DNA of 64,000 nucleotides from an uncultured Ruminococcus sp. (GTDB lineage Bacteria; Bacillota; Clostridia; Monoglobales; Monoglobaceae), in the NCBI GenBank assembly GCA_902760955.1, contig CACWIG010000003.1, forward strand, positions 17,570 to 81,569, written 5' to 3'. Shown here one piece after another: positions 26,117 to 34,571 of the stretch (position 1 is its first letter; each line of letters starts with the position of its first letter). Made by a program: the position numbers and the translations under genes. The notes beneath the pieces are model-generated. The model was not told the origin of the DNA. It made no database searches and saw nothing but the letters and a program-made list of their open reading frames with translations.

Positions 26117-26344
26117 ATGACAAAACTCGAAAAAATTATTTATTTGATAGTTCACGGGTTGGTATTTACGGGAATATATTTCATATTATCGGCAGTTGAA
26201 GGATATTCGGTTGGACTATGGCTATGGCGGCAGGCGTTGATATTGGGCTTAAGCGGAGTCGCTATGGTAAGTATTTTTGGTTATGCAGTGTTACACATAA
26301 ATACAATTTTAGATATGCGGAGGAAAGAAAATGAAAGGATATAA
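26117..26344 (+). CDS. Small two-helix membrane protein
   Basis: This 75-aa protein has two hydrophobic helices (about residues 7-27 and 36-60). The ATG at 26117 fits the AGGAGG at 26101-26106 better than the GTG at 26108. Its end overlaps the next start by 14 bases. Unknown function; a superinfection role is only a guess. Confidence 0.6.
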   Translation: MTKLEKIIYLIVHGLVFTGIYFILSAVEGYSVGLWLWRQALILGLSGVAMVSIFGYAVLHINTILDMRRKENERI

Positions 26345-27005
26345 GGCGTTTAGTAAAGGGATGATTTGCAGAGGTAAACAGTATGCCGAAAATACTGTAT
26401 TTGAAGAAGAAAACGCAGAAATATGCAACAGCGGTATGCACTTCTGCAAAAGTCCGCTTGGGGTTCTTAACTATTATCCGTTGGTAGACGAAAATTGTAA
26501 TGTTTCGGAATTTGCAGAGGTTGAAGCGTTAGACAAATGCAAAACAGATGACAATGAGAAGTATTGTACAAAAAAATTAAAAATTGGTAAAAAAATAAGT
26601 TTTGAGCAATTAGTGCAAGCAAGTGTAAATTTTGAATATGAAAATGGACCGAAAGATACTAAAGTTAAAACCACAAGTAAAGACAATGCACGGATAGGCT
26701 CAAGCGGTAATTATGCACAGATAGGCTCAAGCGGTAATTATGCACAGATAGGCTCAAGCGGTAATTATGCACAGATAGGCTCAAGTGGTGATTATTCTGT
26801 TATATGCTGTGCCGGGGATAACTCAAAAGTAAAAGCTAAAAAAGGCAGTTGGATTACACTTGCGGAATGGGAGTACAGTGAAGAAAAGAACGCATATATA
26901 CCGATATGTGTTAAAACCGAACAGGTTGACGGCGAGAAAATTAAAGAAGATACGTTCTATACACTTAAAAACGGAGAGTTTGTTGAAGCTTATGCAGAGG
27001 AATAA
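26331..27005 (+). CDS. Phage DUF7666-like protein with nonapeptide repeats
   Basis: This 224-aa protein has an N-terminal domain of the form KAF-x-K...CRG-x-QY...CNSGMHFCKSPLGVLNYYP, typical of an uncharacterised phage family. A four-copy IGSSGNYAQ nonapeptide tract (about residues 122-155) would form a short beta-helix-like stack. Function unknown. Confidence 0.7.
   Translation: MKGYKAFSKGMICRGKQYAENTVFEEENAEICNSGMHFCKSPLGVLNYYPLVDENCNVSEFAEVEALDKCKTDDNEKYCTKKLKIGKKISFEQLVQASVNFEYENGPKDTKVKTTSKDNARIGSSGNYAQIGSSGNYAQIGSSGNYAQIGSSGDYSVICCAGDNSKVKAKKGSWITLAEWEYSEEKNAYIPICVKTEQVDGEKIKEDTFYTLKNGEFVEAYAEE
26694..26795 (+). repeat. 27-bp tandem repeat in coding sequence
   Basis: Three exact units (26694-26720, 26721-26747, 26748-26774) and a diverging fourth encode IGSSGNYAQ. 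In-frame, so copy number can change without frame loss. Confidence 0.9.
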
Positions 27006-27010
27006 AAAAT

Positions 27011-27046
27011 GTCCGCTGCAGGATATACAGCGGACAAGCCCTTTTG
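27011..27046 (+). terminator. Hairpin after the nonapeptide-repeat gene
   Basis: GTCCGCTG (27011-27018) pairs with CAGCGGAC (27028-27035), followed by AAGCCCTTTTG. The T-run is short, so it may only attenuate transcription. Confidence 0.55.
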
Positions 27047-27132
27047 ACAACCAAATGTCAATCAACATAGGGCACAAACAATCACACCATAAGTATAGCA
27101 CAAACAATCATATTTGTAAAGGGGTAATTAAG

Positions 27133-27315
27133 ATGAATGTAGAAAGAAATGCCAAGTGTGAAGAATGCAGTAATATGGATATCTGCAAATATCGGAGCGA
27201 GTTTATAAATGGCTGCAATCAGATAAAGCAGACAGCTACAAGTATGGGAAAGGGTGCAGATATAGTGATAGGGTGTAAATTTTATGCTTGCACGGAGGAA
27301 TTGGTGCGAAAGTAG
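27133..27315 (+). CDS. Small cysteine-rich phage protein
   Basis: The 60-aa product starts at the ATG at 27133, with AAAGGGG upstream. C-x2-C...C-x-Y motifs (CEECSNMDICKYR) suggest zinc binding. Function unknown. The 127 bases before it hold the hairpin above and no other gene. Confidence 0.6.
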   Translation: MNVERNAKCEECSNMDICKYRSEFINGCNQIKQTATSMGKGADIVIGCKFYACTEELVRK

Positions 27316-27461
27316 TTTTTGATGTTGGCACAAAGGGTATATATTTCTATAATGGGAGCGGAATGGCGGATTTTTACGGATATGAGGAGCTGGGTAAAAC
27401 CATATTTCTCACAAAGAAAGAAGCTGAAAAAGAATTGTTATGCATTATTGCAAGGGGGTAG
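27288..27461 (+). pseudogene. Remnant of a small phage protein C-terminus
   Basis: This frame (TTG start at best, 57 aa) ends ...TIFLTKKEAEKELL, matching the end of the intact protein at 30316-30660 (LFLTKSEAEKALK). It overlaps the preceding gene and has no good ribosome site. It may be a truncated paralogue. Confidence 0.4.
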
Positions 27462-27465
27462 AAGA

Positions 27466-27726
27466 ATGAAGTGGATAAGTGTAAAAGACAGACTGCCCAA
27501 AAGACCGCCAAGCCGTATAAACGAAAACGGACAGAAAATTTTTAAATCAAGTGATAGATTTATTGTGACGGATAGTGATGGACGGGTTTTTGAAGCCGAT
27601 TATACTTATTGTAATAAAAGTTTTTGGAACGGCAACAGTTTGAATGAAATTAAAGTTGTGGCTTATATGCCGCTGCCGAAACCGTATAAACCAAAAGAGG
27701 AGGTAAACGAAAATGAAAGCAATTAA
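27466..27726 (+). CDS. DUF551-type phage protein
   Basis: The 86-aa protein from the ATG at 27466 (AAGGGGG upstream) begins MKWISVKDRLP and ends VVAYMPLPKPY, the hallmark ends of the DUF551 family common in phages. Function unknown. It overlaps the next gene by 14 bases. Confidence 0.8.
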   Translation: MKWISVKDRLPKRPPSRINENGQKIFKSSDRFIVTDSDGRVFEADYTYCNKSFWNGNSLNEIKVVAYMPLPKPYKPKEEVNENESN

Positions 27727-28039
27727 AATTTATGGATGTAGTGATGATTTAGTAGAAATCGAAAATTCGCAGTATAAGAAAGATGAAATTGATTGTTATA
27801 ATAGCGATGTAAGAATTAGATTTGTTGACGGCACAGTAATTCGCATCGGTTATCCAAAGAAAACACTTTTAGGCGAATTTGTGGCTATTTGGTGGATTGA
27901 GGTTGAAAAGAAAGGTGTAGCATATTCAAAACTAACATTGTGTGAAGATGAAGATGCTGAAATTTATAGTGATGTGTTTGAAATTGAAGCCGAAATCAAA
28001 AGCTATTCTATCATAAAGCAAAAATATCCTTGCGAATGA
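27713..28039 (+). CDS. Hypothetical phage protein
   Basis: This 108-aa protein is beta-rich and acidic, with no recognised motif. GGAGG precedes the ATG inside the DUF551 gene, supporting coupled expression. Confidence 0.6.
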   Translation: MKAIKIYGCSDDLVEIENSQYKKDEIDCYNSDVRIRFVDGTVIRIGYPKKTLLGEFVAIWWIEVEKKGVAYSKLTLCEDEDAEIYSDVFEIEAEIKSYSIIKQKYPCE

Positions 28040-28054
28040 GAAAGGAAAACGAAA

Positions 28055-28684
28055 ATGACAGATAATGAGATTATAAAGGCTTTGGAGTGTTGTAATGGGT
28101 GGAACGGCAGATGTTTGAATTGCCCTCTAAATCGTGAGGGGACTAATTGTAAGGAAAAATTAAACAGTTATACCCTTGACCTCATCAACCGCCTTAAAAT
28201 GAAAAACAAAGAACTTGATGAAAGAAATGTAATTTATAGAGGCACTGTTGAATGGCAAGCCAAAGAAATCAACCGCCAAAAGGCAGAGATTGAGAGGTTG
28301 AATGTAGAACTTCAATCTATGAGAAACGCGGCTAATTCTTATAAAATGGAACTTGAGCGGTTAAAATCGGAAATTGAAGAAACAAATGAAGCAGATAGAG
28401 AAGCAGAAGTACAGGCATTAAAAGAAAATAAAGAAAATGCTAAGTTATTTTGCGAAGCTATTAACCACGCAACATCCAAAGCAATAAAAGAGTTTGCGGA
28501 AGAGCTTGAATATTTCGTATTGAACGAGGACATTGAAGTTGTCGAGCCTAAGTGCAAAGACTACGAAAGTTATATCAATGGAGCAAATCAGTTTCGACAT
28601 CAAATTAAAAACGGCATAAACAACCTTGTAAAAGAAAGGACGGAGGTAGAAACAAATCAGAGAAAGGAAGATGAGGAGGAATGA
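28055..28684 (+). CDS. Coiled-coil phage protein with N-terminal cysteine cluster
   Basis: This 209-aa protein has CCNGWNGRCLNCPLN near residues 11-25, a likely metal site, then a long coiled coil (about 50-135) and a charged C-terminus. Similar early phage proteins are common and uncharacterised. Its stop overlaps the methyltransferase start. Confidence 0.65.
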   Translation: MTDNEIIKALECCNGWNGRCLNCPLNREGTNCKEKLNSYTLDLINRLKMKNKELDERNVIYRGTVEWQAKEINRQKAEIERLNVELQSMRNAANSYKMELERLKSEIEETNEADREAEVQALKENKENAKLFCEAINHATSKAIKEFAEELEYFVLNEDIEVVEPKCKDYESYINGANQFRHQIKNGINNLVKERTEVETNQRKEDEEE

Positions 28685-29181
28685 AACCGATACTTGATGC
28701 TTGTTGCGGAAGTAGAATGTTTTGGTTTGACAAAGAAAACAAAAATGTTGACTTTTGCGATTTGAGGATTTTGGAAGATACTCTTTGCGATGGCCGAACA
28801 TTAGAAATTAAGCCTGATATTGTTTGCGACTTTACAAGTTTGCCGATGAAAGATAATACATATTACCTTGTTGTTTTTGACCCTCCGCATTTGATTAAAG
28901 TTGGAGATAATTCTTGGTTGGCCAAAAAGTACGGAAAGTTGCCGAAGGATAATTGGCAGGAAATTCTGCAAAAAGGCTTTTCTGAATGTATGAGAGTATT
29001 GAAACCATATGGAACGCTCATTTTCAAATGGAATGAAGCCGATATTTATGTTTCAAAAATTATTGATATTATCGGGCAAGTTCCATTGTTCGGCCACAAA
29101 AGCGGAAAAAGAGAAAAGACACATTGGTTATGCTTTATGAAGCAAGACCACCCAACTGAGAAAGGCGGTGAGCAGGAATGA
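28681..29181 (+). CDS. Phage class I SAM-dependent methyltransferase
   Basis: This 166-aa protein begins with a SAM-binding-like ILDACCGSRMFWFD and has VVFDPPHL near residue 62, resembling the DPPY catalytic motif of N6-adenine/N4-cytosine DNA methylases, then LKPYGTLIFKW. It may modify phage DNA against host restriction. The target is unknown. Confidence 0.75.
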   Translation: MKPILDACCGSRMFWFDKENKNVDFCDLRILEDTLCDGRTLEIKPDIVCDFTSLPMKDNTYYLVVFDPPHLIKVGDNSWLAKKYGKLPKDNWQEILQKGFSECMRVLKPYGTLIFKWNEADIYVSKIIDIIGQVPLFGHKSGKREKTHWLCFMKQDHPTEKGGEQE

Positions 29182-29651
29182 GATGTGACTATTGCCCTTT
29201 GAGTTCAGATGAAGATGTTTGTCCGGAAGCGGAAGGAAAATACGGTATAGAACATAAAGACGGAGTTTTAGGTTGTACTCACCCTCGAAATTGGGTTAAC
29301 AAGCGAGATAATGATTATTGCAATTATCGTGGTGAGATGGGTATAGATATGGGTATTGAAATGAGTTTTACAACGGAAGAATTAAACCAAGCAATAGAGT
29401 TATGCAAGCATATGATAGGGCTTGACCGTAAAAGTCCATATCACCGTCACGGCAAAGCTTTTTATAAGCCTTATCGCAATTATTACTGTGCATTGGCAAT
29501 AGGAATAGAAATTTTAGATAGGCTGCCAAAAGATATCATGAAAGTAGATAAGAGTGAGAAATATTCTTGGTACTATCTAAGCAATGACGGACTTAGGTGG
29601 TTAGGTAGACAGCTTGACATAATTATCAAAAGTGAGGAGGTAGAGGAATGA
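29178..29651 (+). CDS. Hypothetical phage protein with N-terminal zinc-type cysteines
   Basis: This 157-aa protein opens MRCDYCPL and has further Cys/His residues to about residue 50, then a helical region. It overlaps the methyltransferase stop by four bases. No known family identified. Confidence 0.6.
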   Translation: MRCDYCPLSSDEDVCPEAEGKYGIEHKDGVLGCTHPRNWVNKRDNDYCNYRGEMGIDMGIEMSFTTEELNQAIELCKHMIGLDRKSPYHRHGKAFYKPYRNYYCALAIGIEILDRLPKDIMKVDKSEKYSWYYLSNDGLRWLGRQLDIIIKSEEVEE

Positions 29652-29827
29652 GAGAACGAGATAATTATATGCTTTGCTGTGATTGCGGATATGCAGTAAA
29701 AGAGAAAAACATATTCAAAAAGGCTTACAAAAACACTGCAATTTGTTTGTGTAAGAAATGTGCTGAGAAACTTACTAAAGAGATTAAAGATTGGAGTGAT
29801 ATGAATGTTAATACCTGCAATAGTTAA
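29648..29827 (+). CDS. 59-aa zinc-ribbon phage protein
   Basis: The ATG at 29648 overlaps the previous stop and follows GAGG. Two cysteine pairs (LCCDCG and CLCKKC) suggest a zinc ribbon. It overlaps the next start by 23 bases. Confidence 0.6.
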   Translation: MRERDNYMLCCDCGYAVKEKNIFKKAYKNTAICLCKKCAEKLTKEIKDWSDMNVNTCNS

Positions 29828-30287
29828 AAAAGATGAAATATTAAATGCGTTTAAAAGGTATTGTTACACAGAAGATATGTTTCTCGAAACAGGTGCTTTG
29901 TATAATTGGATACCGAATATTCAGGAAGAGCCAGACGAGGGGTGTTTTCAATATGCTATTGTTGACGGAAAAGAAAATCTCATTGGGTATCTTGCATATA
30001 AGGTTAATTGGTATTCGTCTTGTGCTTCTTGTTTTGGACTTATTTCTTTTGATAGAGGAAATCCGATAGTTGGTAAAGATTTATTTGCTGAATTAAAAAA
30101 GCTTATATACGAATATAAACTTCACCGTATCGAGTGGAGAATGGTAGGCGGTAATCCCGTAGAAAGACATTATGATAAATTTTGTCAAAAATTTAATGGA
30201 ACAAAACATATCTTAAAAGATGCAATTAAAGATAAATATGGTCGGTATCGTGATGATATTATCTACGAGATTATAAATAATCAATAA
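29805..30287 (+). CDS. Phage GNAT-like acetyltransferase
   Basis: This 160-aa protein has the GNAT strand order, with YAIVDGKENLIGYLAYKVN before the acetyl-CoA region and LHRIEWRMVGGNPVERHYDKF near the end. The acetyl-CoA loop is weak. Substrate unknown. Confidence 0.6.
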   Translation: MLIPAIVKKDEILNAFKRYCYTEDMFLETGALYNWIPNIQEEPDEGCFQYAIVDGKENLIGYLAYKVNWYSSCASCFGLISFDRGNPIVGKDLFAELKKLIYEYKLHRIEWRMVGGNPVERHYDKFCQKFNGTKHILKDAIKDKYGRYRDDIIYEIINNQ

Positions 30288-30315
30288 AATCGCAATTCAA
30301 AATGGAGGAAAGAAA

Positions 30316-30660
30316 ATGACAGAGCGTGAAAGATTGATTGAGTTGTTGAAAAATGTACCGAGAAACACAAGAGCATTTTACGACCAATTTGCCGATTATC
30401 TTCTTGCAAATGGTGTTATAGTACCGCCGTGCAAGGTTGGGGATAAAGTGTATTTCGTTCACAGAGGCAGGATTAAATTGCTTGAAGTACATAACATTGC
30501 CTATTCAACCAAATATAGAGACTATTATGTATATTTTAAAAATGATGAAGATGGTAGCACCTCCAGCATCAATTATAATCTGTTTATAGGATATAAATTA
30601 TTTTTAACAAAATCGGAAGCAGAAAAAGCATTGAAAGGAGGAGCGGATGATGACAAATGA
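30316..30660 (+). CDS. Hypothetical phage protein
   Basis: This 114-aa protein reads TEREKLIELL-like at its start, then YDQFADYLLANGVIVPPCKV and a C-terminal FLTKSEAEKAL. This architecture recurs in clostridial phages without known role. A truncated relative lies at 27288-27461. Confidence 0.65.
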   Translation: MTERERLIELLKNVPRNTRAFYDQFADYLLANGVIVPPCKVGDKVYFVHRGRIKLLEVHNIAYSTKYRDYYVYFKNDEDGSTSSINYNLFIGYKLFLTKSEAEKALKGGADDDK

Positions 30661-30910
30661 AGAAGCACTTGAAATAATTACAAATGCTATACAGACGGAT
30701 AAAATAACAGTTGAGCAGGATATAGCATTGGCATTAGCTCAAAAGGCACTTGAAAAACAGATACTGAAAAAACCTATACTTGATAAAGGGCAAACAATGA
30801 GGTATGTAACGACATTCACTTGTCCTATGTGTGGTAAAGGGTTTACGGGAATAAAAGTATGCAGTTATTGCTATCACTGCGGACAGGCTTTAGATTGGGG
30901 TGAGGAGTAA
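30647..30910 (+). CDS. Zinc-ribbon phage protein
   Basis: This 87-aa protein has an N-terminal helix (NEEALEIITNAIQ...LALAQKALEK) and a C-terminal ribbon, CPMCGKGF...CYHCGQAL. It overlaps both neighbours by a few bases. Confidence 0.65.
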   Translation: MMTNEEALEIITNAIQTDKITVEQDIALALAQKALEKQILKKPILDKGQTMRYVTTFTCPMCGKGFTGIKVCSYCYHCGQALDWGEE

Positions 30911-31182
30911 TGGCTGAATACATAGACAAAGATTTATTGCTCAAAGACGTTGGAGATAAACTGTCACCAATATACGAGGCGTTCAGGAGGGTTATAAACA
31001 GTCAACCAATCGCCGATGTTGCGATGAAGCACGGGAAGTGGCTTGACAATGTGGAATATGTTACTACTCTCGCAGGTGTGAAAATGAGATGCGTAGTCGG
31101 CTACAAATGTTCTCTATGTGGTAGGACTGAGATAAAAAAAGAACCATATTGTAACTGCGGTGCTAAAATGGATTTGGAATAG
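30910..31182 (+). CDS. Zinc-ribbon phage protein
   Basis: This 90-aa protein begins AEYIDKDLLLKDVG and ends with CSLCGR...CNCGAKMD, a form very common in Firmicutes phages. Function unknown. Confidence 0.7.
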   Translation: MAEYIDKDLLLKDVGDKLSPIYEAFRRVINSQPIADVAMKHGKWLDNVEYVTTLAGVKMRCVVGYKCSLCGRTEIKKEPYCNCGAKMDLE

Positions 31183-31196
31183 GAGTGATTTAAGGA

Positions 31197-31334
31197 GTGT
31201 TTAAGACAGAGGCACAGAAAGTTTTACAAAATGCAATACATTGTGTGACATACGACATAGAAGATGTTGATTATGATATTTTGCTTGAGGCGTGCCAAGC
31301 TGTGTGCCTTAAATCGAATGATGTTTTTGAATAA
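31197..31334 (+). CDS. Small hypothetical phage protein
   Basis: A 45-aa frame starts at a GTG, with AGGAGTGATTT upstream. Acidic, no recognised motif. Weak support. Confidence 0.4.
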   Translation: MFKTEAQKVLQNAIHCVTYDIEDVDYDILLEACQAVCLKSNDVFE

Positions 31335-31394
31335 GATGGACTATAGAAATTAAGCCGTGATTATAAATATACTGAAAATTAAGGAGCTGCAAAG

Positions 31395-32132
31395 ATGAAT
31401 AAAGCTAACGAAAACAAATCAAGTGAATACATTATTATTCAAGATTGGATGATAACTGAACTGCATTTAAAAGGTGTATCCTTGCTTATATATGCTGTTA
31501 TATATGGATTTTCAAGAATTGAGAATCAATATTATACCGGATCCATTAATTATCTTGCCCAATGGTGTAACAGTTCCAGACAAGGTGTACACAAGGCATT
31601 GTCAGCGTTAATAAAAGATGGTTTGATAGAACTTGTAATTAATAGTGGTATAACAGTTGGGTACAAAGCCGAGAGAATATTATGTAATAACGACGTAAAC
31701 TCAGTTGACACAGATGTAAACTCAGTTGACACAGATGTAAACTCAGTTGACACGGATAATATAGATATAATATATAATAATATATATATAAATAATATAA
31801 TTAAAGTCTGCAAAACTTATGAGAAGGAATTTCACTCACTTGTGCCTACAAGAGTTCGAGATGAAATTGAAACATACATAAATGACGGCATAGAGGATAG
31901 ATTGATATGTGAAGTTATAAAACGTGCGGCCTTAAAGAACATTTTCAATTGGAATTATGTTAATAAAATAATTATTTCAAGTCAGAGCAAGGGGATAAAG
32001 ACATATGATGATTTTGTTAGAAATTCAAAGTTAAACTATAAAGCAAGTAATCGAATAGATTACGGCGAGGTCATTACTTCAGCAATAGACTTACAAGCTT
32101 ATATGTGTGATCCGGAGGTGAAACGACAATGA
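31395..32132 (+). CDS. Phage replication initiator, winged-helix/DnaD-like
   Basis: This 245-aa protein has an N-terminal winged helix (about residues 12-95, GSINYLAQWCNSSRQGVHKAL) and a C-terminal DnaD-like domain (about 145-215). Between them are three DVNSVDT heptads encoded by 21-bp repeats. It lies directly upstream of the replicative helicase, overlapping its start by four bases, as expected for an initiator/loader. Confidence 0.8.
   Translation: MNKANENKSSEYIIIQDWMITELHLKGVSLLIYAVIYGFSRIENQYYTGSINYLAQWCNSSRQGVHKALSALIKDGLIELVINSGITVGYKAERILCNNDVNSVDTDVNSVDTDVNSVDTDNIDIIYNNIYINNIIKVCKTYEKEFHSLVPTRVRDEIETYINDGIEDRLICEVIKRAALKNIFNWNYVNKIIISSQSKGIKTYDDFVRNSKLNYKASNRIDYGEVITSAIDLQAYMCDPEVKRQ
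31695..31810 (+). other. Candidate prophage replication origin
   Basis: Three 21-bp direct repeats starting GTAAACTCAGTTGACACAG (31695-31715, 31716-31736, 31737-31757) are followed at once by about 50 bases that are nearly all A/T (31758-31810). Iterons plus an unwinding region inside the initiator gene match the lambda O-gene arrangement. Confidence 0.6.
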
Positions 32133-33442
32133 AGCTTCCTGTTAACGTCGAAGCTGAACGAGCACTTATCGGTTGTATATATCTTGACTCAGAGACATAT
32201 GGAAATGTAAAAGAAATTATAAGTGCAGATGATTTTTCGGACAAGTATAACAGAGAATTATGGAAAGCAGAAGTAAAATGTATTCTTAACGGTCAACTTG
32301 ATTTAGTTACCTTAAAGGCTGAACTTGATAAAGGGACGGTGCTGCTTGGAGATGAAGCCATAAAGATTCTTGTGAAGATTGCGAATGAGCTTCCAACAAC
32401 AGAAGGTGCTGTGAGATATGCTGAAATAGTTGCAAATTATGCAGAACGACGCAGAAAGATTATCGGAATACAAGAGGCGGCTAAGAAGTATTCGGATTTG
32501 TCAGATGAGCCGGAAAATGTGGATAGTTTCGTGCAGAACGTAATTCTTGCACCTACCGGAAGAAGAAAAAACATTTCGTTTGCGGAGGCTTTCAAAGACT
32601 TTTCGGCTAATTATACTGCTAAGAAAGCAAAAGGTTCATTTCTTAGTGGCATACCTACCGGATTTACAGAATTAGATATTGCACTTGGCGGATTAGAACC
32701 GGGCAAGATGTATGTAATAGGAGCCAGACCCGGAATCGGCAAATCTGCATATGCTTTAAATATCGCCAGTAATATGGCTGTTAATCATCATACAATTTTG
32801 TATTTCAGCTTAGAAATGAGAACGTATGAGATTACGAACAGAATATCAGCATATATGGCAAAAGTTGATTTAAGAAAAATTAAAACATTTCGTCTTTCGG
32901 ATGATGAATTAAAAAAAATTGAAAAATTCAACAAGATAATTGGAGAAAATTTGATAATTAACGATGATTCATACCAAACTGTCCAAACGATTATGTTGAA
33001 TGTGATTCAAACCAATGCTGAACTTAAGCGAATAGGGGAAAAAGTTGAATGTATAATAATTGACCATATGCACTTATTGGCATCTGATTCAAAATATACA
33101 GATCGCAGACATCAGATAGACGAGGCATCAAGAATGTGCAAGCTACTTGCTGAAAAATTAGAATGTCCGGTTATAGTTTTATCTCAGTTGAACAGAGCGA
33201 ATACTGTAAGGAGTGATAATGTACCACACCTTTCTGACTTGAGAGAGTCGGGGGCTATAGAGCAGGATGCAGATGTTGTATTGCTCCTGCACCGAGAAGG
33301 ATATTACAGTAAAACAGCAGACCAAAATCAAGCAGAAGTCATTATAGCAAAGAACAGAGACGGTATGACCGGAACATTAAAATATAAGTGGTATTCGACA
33401 ATAACAGAATGGTCAGAACTACCACGAAGAAAATTATCATAG
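32129..33442 (+). CDS. dnaB: Replicative DNA helicase, DnaB family
   Basis: This 437-aa protein has the N-terminal DnaB domain (AERALIGCIYLDSETYG) and a RecA-like C-terminal domain with Walker A GARPGIGKS near residue 197, Walker B-like IIIDHMHLL, and DLRESGAIEQDADVVLLLHR. It unwinds phage DNA at the fork. Confidence 0.95.
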   Translation: MKLPVNVEAERALIGCIYLDSETYGNVKEIISADDFSDKYNRELWKAEVKCILNGQLDLVTLKAELDKGTVLLGDEAIKILVKIANELPTTEGAVRYAEIVANYAERRRKIIGIQEAAKKYSDLSDEPENVDSFVQNVILAPTGRRKNISFAEAFKDFSANYTAKKAKGSFLSGIPTGFTELDIALGGLEPGKMYVIGARPGIGKSAYALNIASNMAVNHHTILYFSLEMRTYEITNRISAYMAKVDLRKIKTFRLSDDELKKIEKFNKIIGENLIINDDSYQTVQTIMLNVIQTNAELKRIGEKVECIIIDHMHLLASDSKYTDRRHQIDEASRMCKLLAEKLECPVIVLSQLNRANTVRSDNVPHLSDLRESGAIEQDADVVLLLHREGYYSKTADQNQAEVIIAKNRDGMTGTLKYKWYSTITEWSELPRRKLS

Positions 33443-33476
33443 GGAATGATATAGACTTAGCTCAGGAGGAAAAATA

Positions 33477-33764
33477 ATGGATAGAGAGATAATTTTAGAT
33501 AAGGCAAAAGAATGCGTGTGTGGCCAAAGGGAGCAAGACTATGGTTCTCCCGAAGATAATTTCAATGTAATTGCGGATTTATGGAGCGTGTACAAAGATG
33601 TTAATATAACCGCACAAGATGTTGCTGTTATGATGTCATTGCTTAAAATTGCACGAATAAAAGCCGGCGGAACGCTTGATTCATTCGTTGATATTGCAGG
33701 GTATGCTGCATGTGCCGGAGAAATATTTATAAAAGCTAATGATAAGATAAATATTGAAAAATAG
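33477..33764 (+). CDS. DUF6378-type phage protein
   Basis: This 95-aa protein carries QREQDYGSPEDNF and the helical MMSLLKIARIKAG...DSFVDIAGYAACA, the pattern of an uncharacterised phage family often placed near replication genes. CAGGAGG upstream. Confidence 0.75.
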   Translation: MDREIILDKAKECVCGQREQDYGSPEDNFNVIADLWSVYKDVNITAQDVAVMMSLLKIARIKAGGTLDSFVDIAGYAACAGEIFIKANDKINIEK

Positions 33765-33778
33765 TTTACCGGAGGGAT

Positions 33779-34198
33779 ATGATGACGACACAAGAATGGC
33801 TTGAAGGTTATAAATATTATGAAAAGCTGCTCATAATGCTCAAAGAAAGAAAAAAAGAATTACTTTGGGATAATATACATATAACATCATATCCCAAGGA
33901 TATTGCTATAAGGAGCAGCCAAAGAAATTTATCTGAGGAAAAAAACATTAAATATCTCAGTGCTATTGAAGAAATTGATAATCAGATAGATGAGATATCA
34001 AAAGAGATTGCGAATACAAGAAAAGTTATATGGTCTGTAACAAAACCGAAATATAAAATGTTACTTATTGCAAGGTATATTGAGGGAAAGTCGTGGGAAG
34101 ATATTGCTGAAATTATGGACTGTTCCGAAAAGTGGCTCAGAGAAACTTTAAACAGCAGAGCAATTAAGGAAGTTGAAAAAATTAGAAAGCTGAGTTAA
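33779..34198 (+). CDS. ArpU/sigma-like late transcription regulator
   Basis: This 139-aa protein has a long N-terminal helix and a C-terminal sigma-70-region-4-like helix-turn-helix (LIARYIEGKSWEDIAEIMDC). Proteins of this type sit at the end of the early operon and are thought to turn on late genes. The decamer array just downstream is a candidate target. Confidence 0.7.
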   Translation: MMTTQEWLEGYKYYEKLLIMLKERKKELLWDNIHITSYPKDIAIRSSQRNLSEEKNIKYLSAIEEIDNQIDEISKEIANTRKVIWSVTKPKYKMLLIARYIEGKSWEDIAEIMDCSEKWLRETLNSRAIKEVEKIRKLS

Positions 34199-34215
34199 TA
34201 TTATGAATGCAAATA

Positions 34216-34245
34216 TTGTAACAGGTCATAGAATTCAGGTATAAT
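34216..34245 (+). promoter_or_regulatory. Possible promoter before the decamer array
   Basis: TTGTAA (34216-34221), 18-base spacer and TATAAT (34240-34245). Moderate match only. Confidence 0.45.
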
Positions 34246-34349
34246 ACAATAGTATATGAAAGAGAGTCTGTAAATTCGCTTGGGGTTGCTTGTCTTCAAG
34301 TGCACCAAAATATCCCTATCATTTTTATGGTTGAGCTTCAAACATATAC

Positions 34350-34424
34350 TTCCGTTTTATTCCGTTTTGTTCCGCTGACTTCCGTTTTGTTCCGTTTTGT
34401 TCCGCTGACTTCCGTTTTGTTCCT
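34350..34424 (+). repeat. TTCCG decamer array
   Basis: TTCCG recurs exactly every 10 bases at 34350, 34360, 34370, 34380, 34390, 34400 and 34410, and TTCCT at 34420. Units form a higher-order 30-bp repeat of two TTCCGTTTTG-like and one TTCCGCTGAC decamer. Non-coding. The 10-bp phase places all motifs on one helix face. Confidence 0.9.
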
Positions 34425-34462
34425 TGAAGTTACTTAAATTATGTGATATAGTTCATAATGGA

Positions 34463-34518
34463 ATCAATGTAATTTAGAACTGTAGTTTTACTGCTCTGAA
34501 TTACATTGATATTTTTTA
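34463..34518 (+). terminator. Terminator ending the early operon
   Basis: ATCAATGTAATT...AGA (34463-34478) pairs with TCT...AATTACATTGAT (34495-34510), followed by ATTTTTT. Confidence 0.8.
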
Positions 34519-34571
34519 TGAATAATTATGGAGGGCAGGGACAAGCGGTGAAAAAGAAAGATGGTGATTAA

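Noticed and set aside
26694..26795. Regular direct repeats suggesting a CRISPR array
   Set aside because: Units are contiguous 27-mers with no spacers and are in frame within a protein gene.
31695..31757. Short regular repeats as a CRISPR array
   Set aside because: No spacers, coding in frame; better explained as iterons.
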